64,000 nucleotides of DNA. It comes from Methyloversatilis sp. XJ19-49 (GTDB taxonomy: Bacteria; Pseudomonadota; Gammaproteobacteria; Burkholderiales; Rhodocyclaceae). Shown one piece after another: positions 1 through 7,112 of the stretch. Position 1 is the stretch's first letter, and each line of letters opens with the position of its first letter. The notes beneath the pieces are model-generated. The model was given only the letters and a program-made list of their open reading frames with translations. It was not told the origin of the DNA and made no database searches. Both the position numbers and the translations under genes were made by a program. The stretch spans positions 253,550-317,549 of the forward strand of contig NZ_JANINI010000001.1 of NCBI RefSeq assembly GCF_024580145.1, given 5' to 3'.

Positions 1-1003
1 TCGCCGACTCTTCGCCGCAGATGTAGGCGCCCGCGCCGCGGCGCAGGTGGATCGGCGGCAAAGCACAGGGCGGATCGGCCAGCAGCTTCTTCAGTTCCTT
101 CTGCAGGATGTCGCGCACGTGCGCGTATTCGTCGCGCAGATAGACGTACACCTCACCGATGCCGACGCAGTACGCGGCGATCAGCATGCCTTCCAGAAAG
201 CGGTGCGGATCGCGTTCGAGGTACCAGCGATCCTTGAAGGTACCCGGTTCGCCCTCGTCGATATTGATTGCCATCAGCCGCGGCGCGGCCTCCGCACGCA
301 CGATGCGCCACTTGCGGCCGGCCGGGAATCCGGCGCCACCCAGGCCGCGCAGGCCGGAGTGCTCCATCGTCTGAATGACCGACTCGACATCGCGACGGCC
401 TTCGACCAGATCGCGGAACAGCTGGTAACCACCGGCCTTCAGATAAGCCTTGTAGCCGACGTAACGGGGCAGCGGATGGGTCGATTCACTCGCCTTCACG
501 GCGGCCTTCACGTCCGCTTCGGTGGCGCCGCCGAGCGCGTTCTGGCCGACCACGACGACCGGTGCCTGTTCGCAGCGGCCGACACAGGGTGCCGGAATGA
601 CGCGTACTTTGGTGCCCAGGATGCCCGGCAGCTTCTTCAGCAGGTCGTCCGCTCCGGCCATCTTGCAGGACAGCGTGTCGCACACCCGGACGGTCAGTTC
701 GGCCGGCGCGCCCTCGCCCTCGCGCAGCACGTCGAAGTGGTGATAGAACGTCGCGACCTCGTACACCTCGGCCTGCGACATCTTCAGTTCGGCCGCCAGC
801 GCGGCGAGATGGCGCGCATGCACCGCGCGGTAGGTGTCCTGCAGCAGGTGCAGGCATTCGATCAGCAGATCGGGACGGCGCGGCATGCGGCCGAGCAGCG
901 CCTGCACCTCTTCGACGGCAACCGGGTCGAGCGCGCGCCCCTTGGGCGTGGGCTTGACCATGCGGCGCATCTGCTCAAGCGGTATGGAAAACGGTTCCGA
1001 CAT
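1..1003 (-). CDS. fdh1B: NAD-linked formate dehydrogenase beta subunit (NuoE-NuoF fusion), 3' end outside window
   Basis: Electron-transfer subunit that passes electrons from the formate-oxidising alpha subunit to NAD+. About 334 residues are visible. Residues 1-155 are a NuoE-like [2Fe-2S] thioredoxin-fold domain, with Cys ligands in CDTLSC and PCVGRC. From about residue 190 a NuoF-like FMN/NADH domain starts, with GLRGLGGAGFPAGRKW, DEGEPGTFKD and GAGAYICGEES; the [4Fe-4S] end is cut off by the window edge. The N-terminal stretch (DLLIECLHLLQDTY) and the E-F fusion match Methylobacterium Fdh1B better than HoxF or separate NuoE/NuoF. The ATG at 1003 has GAGG upstream. The gene lies downstream of a quinoprotein-associated hydrolase gene, which fits methylotrophy. 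The catalytic subunit should lie to the left of the window. Confidence 0.85.
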   Translation of the reverse strand, partial: MSEPFSIPLEQMRRMVKPTPKGRALDPVAVEEVQALLGRMPRRPDLLIECLHLLQDTYRAVHARHLAALAAELKMSQAEVYEVATFYHHFDVLREGEGAPAELTVRVCDTLSCKMAGADDLLKKLPGILGTKVRVIPAPCVGRCEQAPVVVVGQNALGGATEADVKAAVKASESTHPLPRYVGYKAYLKAGGYQLFRDLVEGRRDVESVIQTMEHSGLRGLGGAGFPAGRKWRIVRAEAAPRLMAINIDEGEPGTFKDRWYLERDPHRFLEGMLIAAYCVGIGEVYVYLRDEYAHVRDILQKELKKLLADPPCALPPIHLRRGAGAYICGEESA

Positions 1004-1077
1004 GTAGGCTCATCCTCATCGATCAATCTTGTTGTGTGGGGCACGGCTGCGAGCCGTATCCTGATTCACGTCTGACT

Positions 1078-2040
1078 TCACTGCGGGCCGAAGGCACGCG
1101 ATTCCCGGTGCAGATAGGCGAAATGCACGTTGCGGCGGTGCCACAGGGCATAGCCGTGCCAGTCGCGGAATTCCGCCAGTTCGACCTGATCCAGTGCCTC
1201 CTCGAGCGTCGCGCCGCCAACGAACAGCGCATCCACGCGCTCGACCAGTTGCTGCAGATAACGGCGCGGCGCGTCGAGAACTTCACGTCCACCCGGCGCG
1301 CCATGCGCCGGCACCACCTGCCGCGCGCCCAGCTCGATCAGCGCATCGAGCGCGGCGACCCAGCCGGTTTCATTCGCGTTGTACAGATCGGGCAGGTAAT
1401 GCGTCGCCGCCAGCTCGCCCGCGAACAGCGTGCCGCTGGCCTCGTCCAGCAGCGCGGTGGCGCCGGGCTGGAAGGTGTGTCCGTAGTGCAGCAACTTCAG
1501 CCGCCGGGTTACGCCGGTCAGCCAGCCTGAATGTTCGAAGGTCACGCTTGCGGGGGTGGGTTCAGTACCTGACATCATATTTTCGCCCAGCGCCGCCGTC
1601 AGGCGCTCGACACAGGTGTGGCAACTGGCCCGGATGAAGCGGTCTGTTTCAATATGCGCTGTAACCGGCACACCCCGTGACACAAACACGCGGTTGCCCA
1701 GCACATGGTCGCCACCGCCATAAAGATTGACCGCCGCGATGACCGGTTTGCCCAGCTCGCGTTCGACGAAGGCGAGCAGATGCTGCGCAAAACGCTGACT
1801 GGTGCCGGTGCCGACCAGGATGAGGCCGCGCGGGTCGACCAGCACCCCGATGTGTGTCACGAAACCGGCGTTGTCGGGACTGACTTCGGACGAAGCCGGA
1901 CGCAGTACGAAGACGCCATCGGCCAGCCGCGTCAGGCGCAGTTCAGGCAGTCGCTGCGCGAGCGCGGGCGCTGCGCTGGCCAGACATCCCGCGAAAATCA
2001 CGATGACGGCGCACAGCCATCGGGAAAGAATCCTGTGCAA
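1078..2040 (-). CDS. Quinoprotein relay system metallo-hydrolase (MBL fold, SoxH-like), degenerate metal site
   Basis: Exported metallo-beta-lactamase-fold protein of the SoxH-related family found beside PQQ-dependent dehydrogenases. The start is uncertain. A TTG at 2040 gives a clean signal peptide (HRILSRWLCAVIVIFAGC, cleavage after PALA). An ATG at 2118 gives 26 extra residues and lies only 10 bp from the first in-frame ATG of the divergent gene. The family's HxHxDH zinc motif is replaced by NLYGGGDHVLGN, so two of the three histidines are missing. The bridging Asp is Glu in LFAGEL, while the last His (VPAHG) is kept. The second copy at 3448-4419 has the intact motif. Neighbours are the formate dehydrogenase gene and, past a small convergent gene, the SoxYZ-like carrier. 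It may act without zinc, or with altered metal binding. Confidence 0.75.
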   Translation of the reverse strand: MHRILSRWLCAVIVIFAGCLASAAPALAQRLPELRLTRLADGVFVLRPASSEVSPDNAGFVTHIGVLVDPRGLILVGTGTSQRFAQHLLAFVERELGKPVIAAVNLYGGGDHVLGNRVFVSRGVPVTAHIETDRFIRASCHTCVERLTAALGENMMSGTEPTPASVTFEHSGWLTGVTRRLKLLHYGHTFQPGATALLDEASGTLFAGELAATHYLPDLYNANETGWVAALDALIELGARQVVPAHGAPGGREVLDAPRRYLQQLVERVDALFVGGATLEEALDQVELAEFRDWHGYALWHRRNVHFAYLHRESRAFGPQ

Positions 2041-2142
2041 CTCGGGCGGCAAATCGGTGGTCTGCGTTGATGTGCTAGCCTTTTTTTCAATGCCAGCCAG
2101 CGAGCCCCTGCGGTTCATCAAAAACAAATGAGGAGATCCGGT

Positions 2143-2496
2143 TTGAAATTTCATCGCTTCCACGTGACAGTCGCTGCGATCGGCGCGCTGATGATGGGTG
2201 GCCCCGCTGCAGCCGCCAACGACTACCCGACCAGCTCGCGTGTCGAATTTGCGCTCGAATGCCTGCAGGCTTACGGCAGCAACCATGAGTACATCTACAA
2301 GTGTTCGTGCCTGATCGACGAAATCGCGACCAAGCTGACACACGACGAGTACGTCGAACTGTCGAGCTTCAGCCGCACCCAGTCGATGAGCGGAGAGCGT
2401 GGCGGCATGTTCCGCGGCACCGACGAGACCAAAGGTGCGGTCAAGAAATACCTGGCTGTCGTTGCAGAATCCAAGAAGCGCTGCTTCATCAAGTAA
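2143..2496 (+). CDS. Small exported protein with four cysteines, quinoprotein locus
   Basis: 117 residues; I do not recognise a named family. The TTG at 2143 is preceded by AGGAG at 2131-2135 (7-nt spacing) and gives a compact signal peptide MKFHRFHVTVAAIGALMM ending GPAAAA. An in-frame ATG at 2128 lies before that ribosome site and has none of its own, so TTG is preferred. The mature part has Cys in ALECLQ, in YKCSCLID and in KKRCF. It is transcribed opposite to the metallo-hydrolase genes and converges on the SoxYZ-like gene, with a hairpin between them. Location and cysteines suggest a periplasmic partner of the quinoprotein relay; this is inference only. Confidence 0.65.
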   Translation: MKFHRFHVTVAAIGALMMGGPAAAANDYPTSSRVEFALECLQAYGSNHEYIYKCSCLIDEIATKLTHDEYVELSSFSRTQSMSGERGGMFRGTDETKGAVKKYLAVVAESKKRCFIK

Positions 2497-2513
2497 TCGA
2501 TTCGCGCAGCGCG

Positions 2514-2537
2514 GCGGTGCGGCTTGCGCCGCACCGC
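2514..2537. terminator. Hairpin between convergent genes
   Basis: A perfect 10-bp stem (GCGGTGCGGC / GCCGCACCGC) with a TTGC loop fills the gap between the small exported protein gene and the SoxYZ-like gene, which converge here. It probably ends transcription from both sides. No long T-run follows on either strand. Confidence 0.6.
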
Positions 2538-3380
2538 TCAGGAGCCGCGCAGGCCCGGCTTGATCGCCACCGAACTTTCGAAACGCAGGTCCTTGGAATC
2601 GACGACGACCGCCTTCAGTTCGCCCTCCTTCGCCGGCAGCACGTAAAACCGGAAGTTCGGATTTTCGCTGATCGAGAAGTCGACGTCCGCGGTCATCACG
2701 GGCTCGCCGCCGAATGTGACCTCGACGCGGCGCACGAAATGCGGCGGCACGAAGAGGCGCGTCATCTGATCCATGGCCAGCCCGGAACTGTTCGGGTGGC
2801 TGATCATCAGCTGCGCAACGCTGGGCTGGCCGGCAGTGGCCTCCTCGACCTTGAACTTCATCTTGCCCAGCCGTGCCAGTGCCTCTTCCATGTCCTTGCC
2901 GGCAGGCGCCGAACAGCCGCCCGACGCCTTGACGAAGCGGCGCGCGACATAGACTTTGCCGTCGCTCGTTTCGGCGATGGCACGTACCCAGCTGTAGGCT
3001 TCGATGCGCACCCGGGTTTCGATATCGGCGCGACCGGCCAGCGGCGTGAAGGTGAAGGTGCCACCGATCGGTGACGGGTTTTCGTCGATCACCAGATGCA
3101 CCTTGCTGACGTAGACACCACCCGGCAACTGCTTGGTGCGGACGGAGATCGGCACTACCGCCGCGTCTTCGGCTCGCACCGGCGCGTCGATTTCCAGGAC
3201 CGAGCCGATCGTGTCCTCGATCACCGGGCGGTCGCCGACCAGCAAGGTACGCACCTTGCCCCAGATCGGCGTATCCGAACCGTCGTCGGCAGCGTGCGCA
3301 ACCGGCAGATTCAGAAAGAGGCAGGCCAGCAGTGCCGCCGACCATCCGTTAGTGTGTTTCATCTCGTTCTTGGATTTCAT
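2538..3380 (-). CDS. Quinoprotein dehydrogenase-associated SoxYZ-like carrier
   Basis: 280 residues with a signal peptide (cleavage about AHA-ADDG). The N-terminal part resembles SoxY and the C-terminal part (about 170-280) resembles SoxZ, joined in one chain. Cys156 in the linker (KASGGCSAPAG) occupies the place of the carrier cysteine of SoxY's C-terminal GGCGG arm. Fusions of this kind are known to occur with PQQ-dependent dehydrogenases and SoxH-like hydrolases rather than with thiosulfate oxidation. The start at 3380 has GAGGAG 7 nt upstream; an alternative ATG at 3362 lacks it. It lies 67 bp downstream of the intact metallo-hydrolase gene, probably in the same transcript. No other Sox gene is in the window. 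Confidence 0.85.
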   Translation of the reverse strand: MKSKNEMKHTNGWSAALLACLFLNLPVAHAADDGSDTPIWGKVRTLLVGDRPVIEDTIGSVLEIDAPVRAEDAAVVPISVRTKQLPGGVYVSKVHLVIDENPSPIGGTFTFTPLAGRADIETRVRIEAYSWVRAIAETSDGKVYVARRFVKASGGCSAPAGKDMEEALARLGKMKFKVEEATAGQPSVAQLMISHPNSSGLAMDQMTRLFVPPHFVRRVEVTFGGEPVMTADVDFSISENPNFRFYVLPAKEGELKAVVVDSKDLRFESSVAIKPGLRGS

Positions 3381-3447
3381 CGTCTTCTCCTCGTGGCCAT
3401 TCTGCAGCAGACCGCCCGCTGACGGGAATGCTGACATGCGTCATCCA

Positions 3448-4419
3448 TCATTCTTCCCACTCGAGCTCGGCAAACGCCGAAGTCACATTGCGCCGGTGGA
3501 ACAGATCGACAAGCCCCCAGTCTTTCGCGTCCCCCGGCTCGACTTCGCCAACTGCCTGCGACAGCGTCTTTCCGGCTTTCAAGGCTCTGCGGGTTTGATC
3601 GACCAGCCCCTGCAGGTAGTTCCCCTGCTTTGCAAAAGCTTCGCGCCACGCGTCGCCGGCGTCACCATGACCGGGTACGACGCGCTGCACGTCCATCGCC
3701 GCCAGTGCTGCGCCGACCTTTATCCAGCCAAGTATCTTTCCGTCCACCACCGGCAGGTGGCCGACGAAAAGCAGATCGCCGGCAAACAGCGTGCCGGTCG
3801 CCTCGTCGAGCACCGTGAGGTCGTTGTCCGTATGCGCCGTCGGCCAGGCGCGCAGCTTCAGCGTCCGCCCGCCCAGATCGAGTTCGTCCTCGACCGCCAC
3901 GGTGCGCGACGGTGGCACCGGCTGAAGACCCTTGCCGGCTTCCCCCATCAGTCGCTCGGCTGCCGCCAGATAGTGGCCGCTGCGCGCCGCCAGCGCGGCC
4001 GGCAGCCGGGCATGGCCGACGAACACAGGCTTGTCATCGACAAAGGCCTGATTGCCCAGAATGTGGTCCGGATGCACATGGGTGTTGATCACGTAACAGA
4101 CCGGCAGATCGGTCTTGCTGCGGATGCTGGCGCGCAACGCCGCGCCCACGGCAGGCGAGCCACCGGTATCGATGACCGCCACACAGCGGCTGCCGACGAT
4201 GAAGCCGAGGTTGGATATCGCTCCCAGATTCCGCGTGTCCTGCTCGGCGATTTCGCCCTGGAACAGGAAAACGCCGGGCGCCACCTGCCGCACCTCAAGC
4301 GCCTCAAGCGCCTGTGCGGCAAGCGCTGTCATCACAAGTATCGTACCGATCAACTTGTGGATGCAGGAGACCCGCGAGCCGGGGCTGAGTTTGCGCACAA
4401 CAGCGTGCATGGTTAGCAT
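3448..4419 (-). CDS. Quinoprotein relay system zinc metallo-hydrolase (SoxH-like, intact zinc site)
   Basis: 323 residues, MBL fold, with an N-terminal export signal (HKLIGTILVMTALAAQA). The metal motif THVHPDH is complete (His114, His116, Asp118, His119), as are the downstream ligands in AHTDND, FAGDLL and VPGHGD. It belongs to the SoxH-related hydrolases that accompany PQQ-dehydrogenase SoxYZ-like carriers; the natural substrate is unknown, a carrier-bound thioester or persulfide being an inference. ATGs at 4419 and 4410 are both possible and no clear ribosome site is visible. It is transcribed away from the efflux operon across a 36-bp gap and leads into the SoxYZ-like gene. Confidence 0.85.
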   Translation of the reverse strand: MLTMHAVVRKLSPGSRVSCIHKLIGTILVMTALAAQALEALEVRQVAPGVFLFQGEIAEQDTRNLGAISNLGFIVGSRCVAVIDTGGSPAVGAALRASIRSKTDLPVCYVINTHVHPDHILGNQAFVDDKPVFVGHARLPAALAARSGHYLAAAERLMGEAGKGLQPVPPSRTVAVEDELDLGGRTLKLRAWPTAHTDNDLTVLDEATGTLFAGDLLFVGHLPVVDGKILGWIKVGAALAAMDVQRVVPGHGDAGDAWREAFAKQGNYLQGLVDQTRRALKAGKTLSQAVGEVEPGDAKDWGLVDLFHRRNVTSAFAELEWEE

Positions 4420-4455
4420 TCGGTGTTGATCAGCTGCCCAGAATAACAAATCAGG

Positions 4456-5847
4456 ATGCAGTGCCTCACCCCTCCGTTCACCTTGCTGCTGCCCTGTATC
4501 GTCCTCAGCGCATGTGCGATGCAACAGGTGCCGCCCGCACCGCTGAATGCACAGGCACACCAGACCGCCTTCCTTGGCCGCTCGCTGACCGACGACTCGA
4601 CGCGCGAGTTTCTTGCGCAGCGCAGTATCAATGCATCGACCTGGCCGCCTGAACGCTGGACGCCAGAGCAACTGGTGCTGGCCGCGCTGCTGCAGCACCC
4701 GGCCGCTGCGCAGGCGCGCGCGCGCGCGGCACTCGCCCGCGCCCAGCTGACGACTGCCGGGCTCACACCGCGCACGCTGCTGGCGCCGGAGTCCGAACGC
4801 ACCAACGAACGCGATGCCGGGCAGTCGGCGTGGAGTGTCGGCCTCGCACTGGACCTCGCGCTGACCGGCGAATCGGTGCGTGAAGCGCGCGTCGAGCGCG
4901 CCCGCCTGCTGGCCGATGCGGCGCTGCTCGACGAAGCCGATGCTGCGTGGGCGGTCCGCAGTGGCGCCCAGCGCGCACTCATCGAGTTGTGGTCGGCCAA
5001 TGCCGAGCTGGCACTGCTCGACCGACTCGTCGTCACCACGCTCGAAGCCCAGGCGGTGATGCAGAAGCGCTATGACCTCGGCGCCGCCGACGCGCTCGAA
5101 CTGACGCAGACCCGCACCGCCGCCGCACAGGCCGAGTCACGCTATGTACTGGCCGAACAGCGGCAGATCCGTGCGCGTGGGGATCTGGCCCAGGCGCTCG
5201 CCCTGCCGCTGTCGACCCTCGACGCACTGCGCATCGATTACACCGCATTCGACGAGCCGGTCGCGGTGCCGGCGATGGAGGCGCTGCGGGCGAACGCCAC
5301 GCTCGATCGCATCGACCTGCGCCGTGCGCTGGCGCAGCATGCTGCGGCCGAAGCGGCGCTGACGATCGAACTGCGCGCGCAATATCCGGAAATCCGCATC
5401 AAGCCCGGCCTGTTGTGGGATCAGGGCGCCACGGTGTGGAGCCTGGGCGCAGCATTGCCGCTGTTCGCGGCGCAGCGTCAGGCCGGACCGATCGCCGAAG
5501 CGGTCGCACGGCGCGACATGGCCACGCAGGATTTCCTGGCGCTGCAGTCGCAGGCGCTGGTCGCACTCGAGCATTCGCGGACCCGCGTCAAGGCGGCCGA
5601 ACTGGACATCGACGGCGCCGAAGCCGAGCACGACGAAGCCCGCCTGCAGTTGACGCGCACCGAGCAACGCTACGCGCGCGGCGACGCTGACCGGCTCGAT
5701 CGCCTGCTGGCCCGCGTGCGCGTGCTCGAAGCCGACATCCGCCTGCTGTACGCACGTCAGCGAACCCTCGCGTCGCGTCTGGCACTCGAAGACGCGGTGC
5801 AACGCCCGCTGACTGCACTGACCGGCCCCACGGAGACCGCACCATGA
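4456..5847 (+). CDS. TolC-family outer membrane efflux lipoprotein
   Basis: 463 residues. The N-terminus is a lipoprotein signal with lipobox LSAC, so the mature protein starts at a lipidated Cys about residue 19. The rest is long alanine-rich alpha helix with many Glu/Arg, typical of the two outer membrane efflux protein repeats that form the trans-periplasmic tunnel. It is the first gene of a three-gene RND efflux operon; its stop overlaps the adaptor start by 4 nt (ATGA). The order outer membrane factor - adaptor - pump is common in heavy-metal RND operons. Substrate is not evident from this subunit. Confidence 0.85.
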   Translation: MQCLTPPFTLLLPCIVLSACAMQQVPPAPLNAQAHQTAFLGRSLTDDSTREFLAQRSINASTWPPERWTPEQLVLAALLQHPAAAQARARAALARAQLTTAGLTPRTLLAPESERTNERDAGQSAWSVGLALDLALTGESVREARVERARLLADAALLDEADAAWAVRSGAQRALIELWSANAELALLDRLVVTTLEAQAVMQKRYDLGAADALELTQTRTAAAQAESRYVLAEQRQIRARGDLAQALALPLSTLDALRIDYTAFDEPVAVPAMEALRANATLDRIDLRRALAQHAAAEAALTIELRAQYPEIRIKPGLLWDQGATVWSLGAALPLFAAQRQAGPIAEAVARRDMATQDFLALQSQALVALEHSRTRVKAAELDIDGAEAEHDEARLQLTRTEQRYARGDADRLDRLLARVRVLEADIRLLYARQRTLASRLALEDAVQRPLTALTGPTETAP

Positions 5848-6890
5848 ACCGCATCACTCCCCAGCAACTGCTGTTCGCGATGGGCCTGCTGCTGATCGCA
5901 CTGGTCTGGGCCGTGGTGTACTACGCCCGCGACGAGTGGAAGTTGTACGCCGACCAGCCCGACGACGATATCGAGGTGCCGTCACTGGTCGAGCGCAATT
6001 CAGACGGTCTGACCAGCGTGCGCCTGACCGCCGCCGCGCAGACGGCGAGCGGCATCGAACTCGGGCAGCCGCTGGCCGTGCGGGCCGGCACCGAACACGA
6101 GGCGCAGGCAGCGGTTCTCGACCTCGAGCCGCTGTTCGCGCTGCGTGGGCTGTTGCATGAAGCGCGCGCCGACATCGCGCGGCTGGCCGCCCAGCTGGCC
6201 CGCGCCGAAACCGAGCGCGATCGCGTCCAGGCGCTGTTCAACGATGACCGCAATGTATCGGAGCGGACGCTGCAGACTGCCCGCAGCCAGGTCGAGCAGG
6301 ACCGCGCAGCGCTGGCTGCTGCGCGCGCCCGTGCCGACGGCCTGCATGCACGGCTCGTCCAGGGCTGGGGCCCGCTGGCCGGATCGGCATCGGGCGAAGC
6401 GCCGGACGAGCTGGAGCGGTTGGCCGACCGGCGAAACTCGCTGGTCGCCGTCGCGCTGCGCGGCTCGGGCGAGGCGCCGCCGCTGATGCTGCTGCGCCTG
6501 CCGGACGGCAACGATGCCATAGAGGCACGCCGCATCGGGCCTGCGCCACGCAGCCTCGCCCAGGCAGCCGGCGAGACCTGGCTGTACAAGTCCGAGCGCG
6601 TGCTGCCGACCGGCACCCGCCTGGCTGCACGCGGCGTCACCGGCGAGACCATGCTGTCGCTGGTGCCCAACAGCGCCGTCGTCTGGTATGCCGGCCTGCC
6701 CTGGGTGTATGTGCGCGACGATGACGAACCGGAGGAATTCACCCGTCAGGCGCTGCCCGCCGAATCGCAGCGTCCGGATGGCTGGCTTGCACCGAAGCTG
6801 GAAGATGACGCCCGCGTGGTGACGCGCGGTGCGCAGCTGCTGCTGTCCGAAGAGCTCAAGCACACGCTGGCGGACGAGAACGATGACTGA
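5844..6890 (+). CDS. RND efflux periplasmic adaptor (HlyD/CusB-like)
   Basis: 348 residues. One N-terminal membrane anchor (about 8-28: LLFAMGLLLIALVWAVVYYA) is followed by a short lipoyl-like region, a coiled-coil hairpin about 95-165 rich in Ala/Arg/Glu, and a beta-barrel region. It links the inner membrane pump to the outer membrane channel. It starts inside the stop of the preceding gene, so the two are translationally coupled. The pump gene follows only after 222 bp that hold a degenerate inverted repeat. No His- or Met-rich metal-binding N-terminus is visible. Confidence 0.8.
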   Translation: MNRITPQQLLFAMGLLLIALVWAVVYYARDEWKLYADQPDDDIEVPSLVERNSDGLTSVRLTAAAQTASGIELGQPLAVRAGTEHEAQAAVLDLEPLFALRGLLHEARADIARLAAQLARAETERDRVQALFNDDRNVSERTLQTARSQVEQDRAALAAARARADGLHARLVQGWGPLAGSASGEAPDELERLADRRNSLVAVALRGSGEAPPLMLLRLPDGNDAIEARRIGPAPRSLAQAAGETWLYKSERVLPTGTRLAARGVTGETMLSLVPNSAVVWYAGLPWVYVRDDDEPEEFTRQALPAESQRPDGWLAPKLEDDARVVTRGAQLLLSEELKHTLADENDD

Positions 6891-6920
6891 TCGGGCGCTT
6901 TCGCTACCGGGCCGAGGCCG

Positions 6921-7053
6921 GATGTTGGGGTTCGCTGGCTCACCCCACCGTACGAGAGCACCTCGACACCGCACGTCCACAGCCCGTCTGCTTCCCGCAT
7001 CTTCGTGTCACCGCCTTCCGGCAGGTTGGGGTGAACGCAGCGATGCCCAACAC
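6921..7053. repeat. Degenerate inverted repeat inside the efflux operon
   Basis: Two arms, about 6924-6949 and 7023-7051, are inverted copies of a unit of the form GTTGGGCATCGC..CACCCCAACC; the left arm is the more diverged. The same unit forms the stronger inverted repeat at 24315-24418. It separates adaptor and pump genes and could fold in the mRNA, changing pump expression relative to the adaptor. That effect is inference. Confidence 0.6.
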
Positions 7054-7112
7054 CGCCCCCCCGCCACCCTGCCCCCCCCAACCCGGGCAACCTGTCGCAT
7101 GGGCCGCACCCG

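Noticed and set aside
2100-3345. Long minus-strand open frame that joins onto the metallo-hydrolase gene from the right
   Set aside because: It runs antisense-frame through the SoxYZ-like gene and the small exported gene, both of which have signal peptides and ribosome sites; its protein has Arg/Gly-rich shadow composition.
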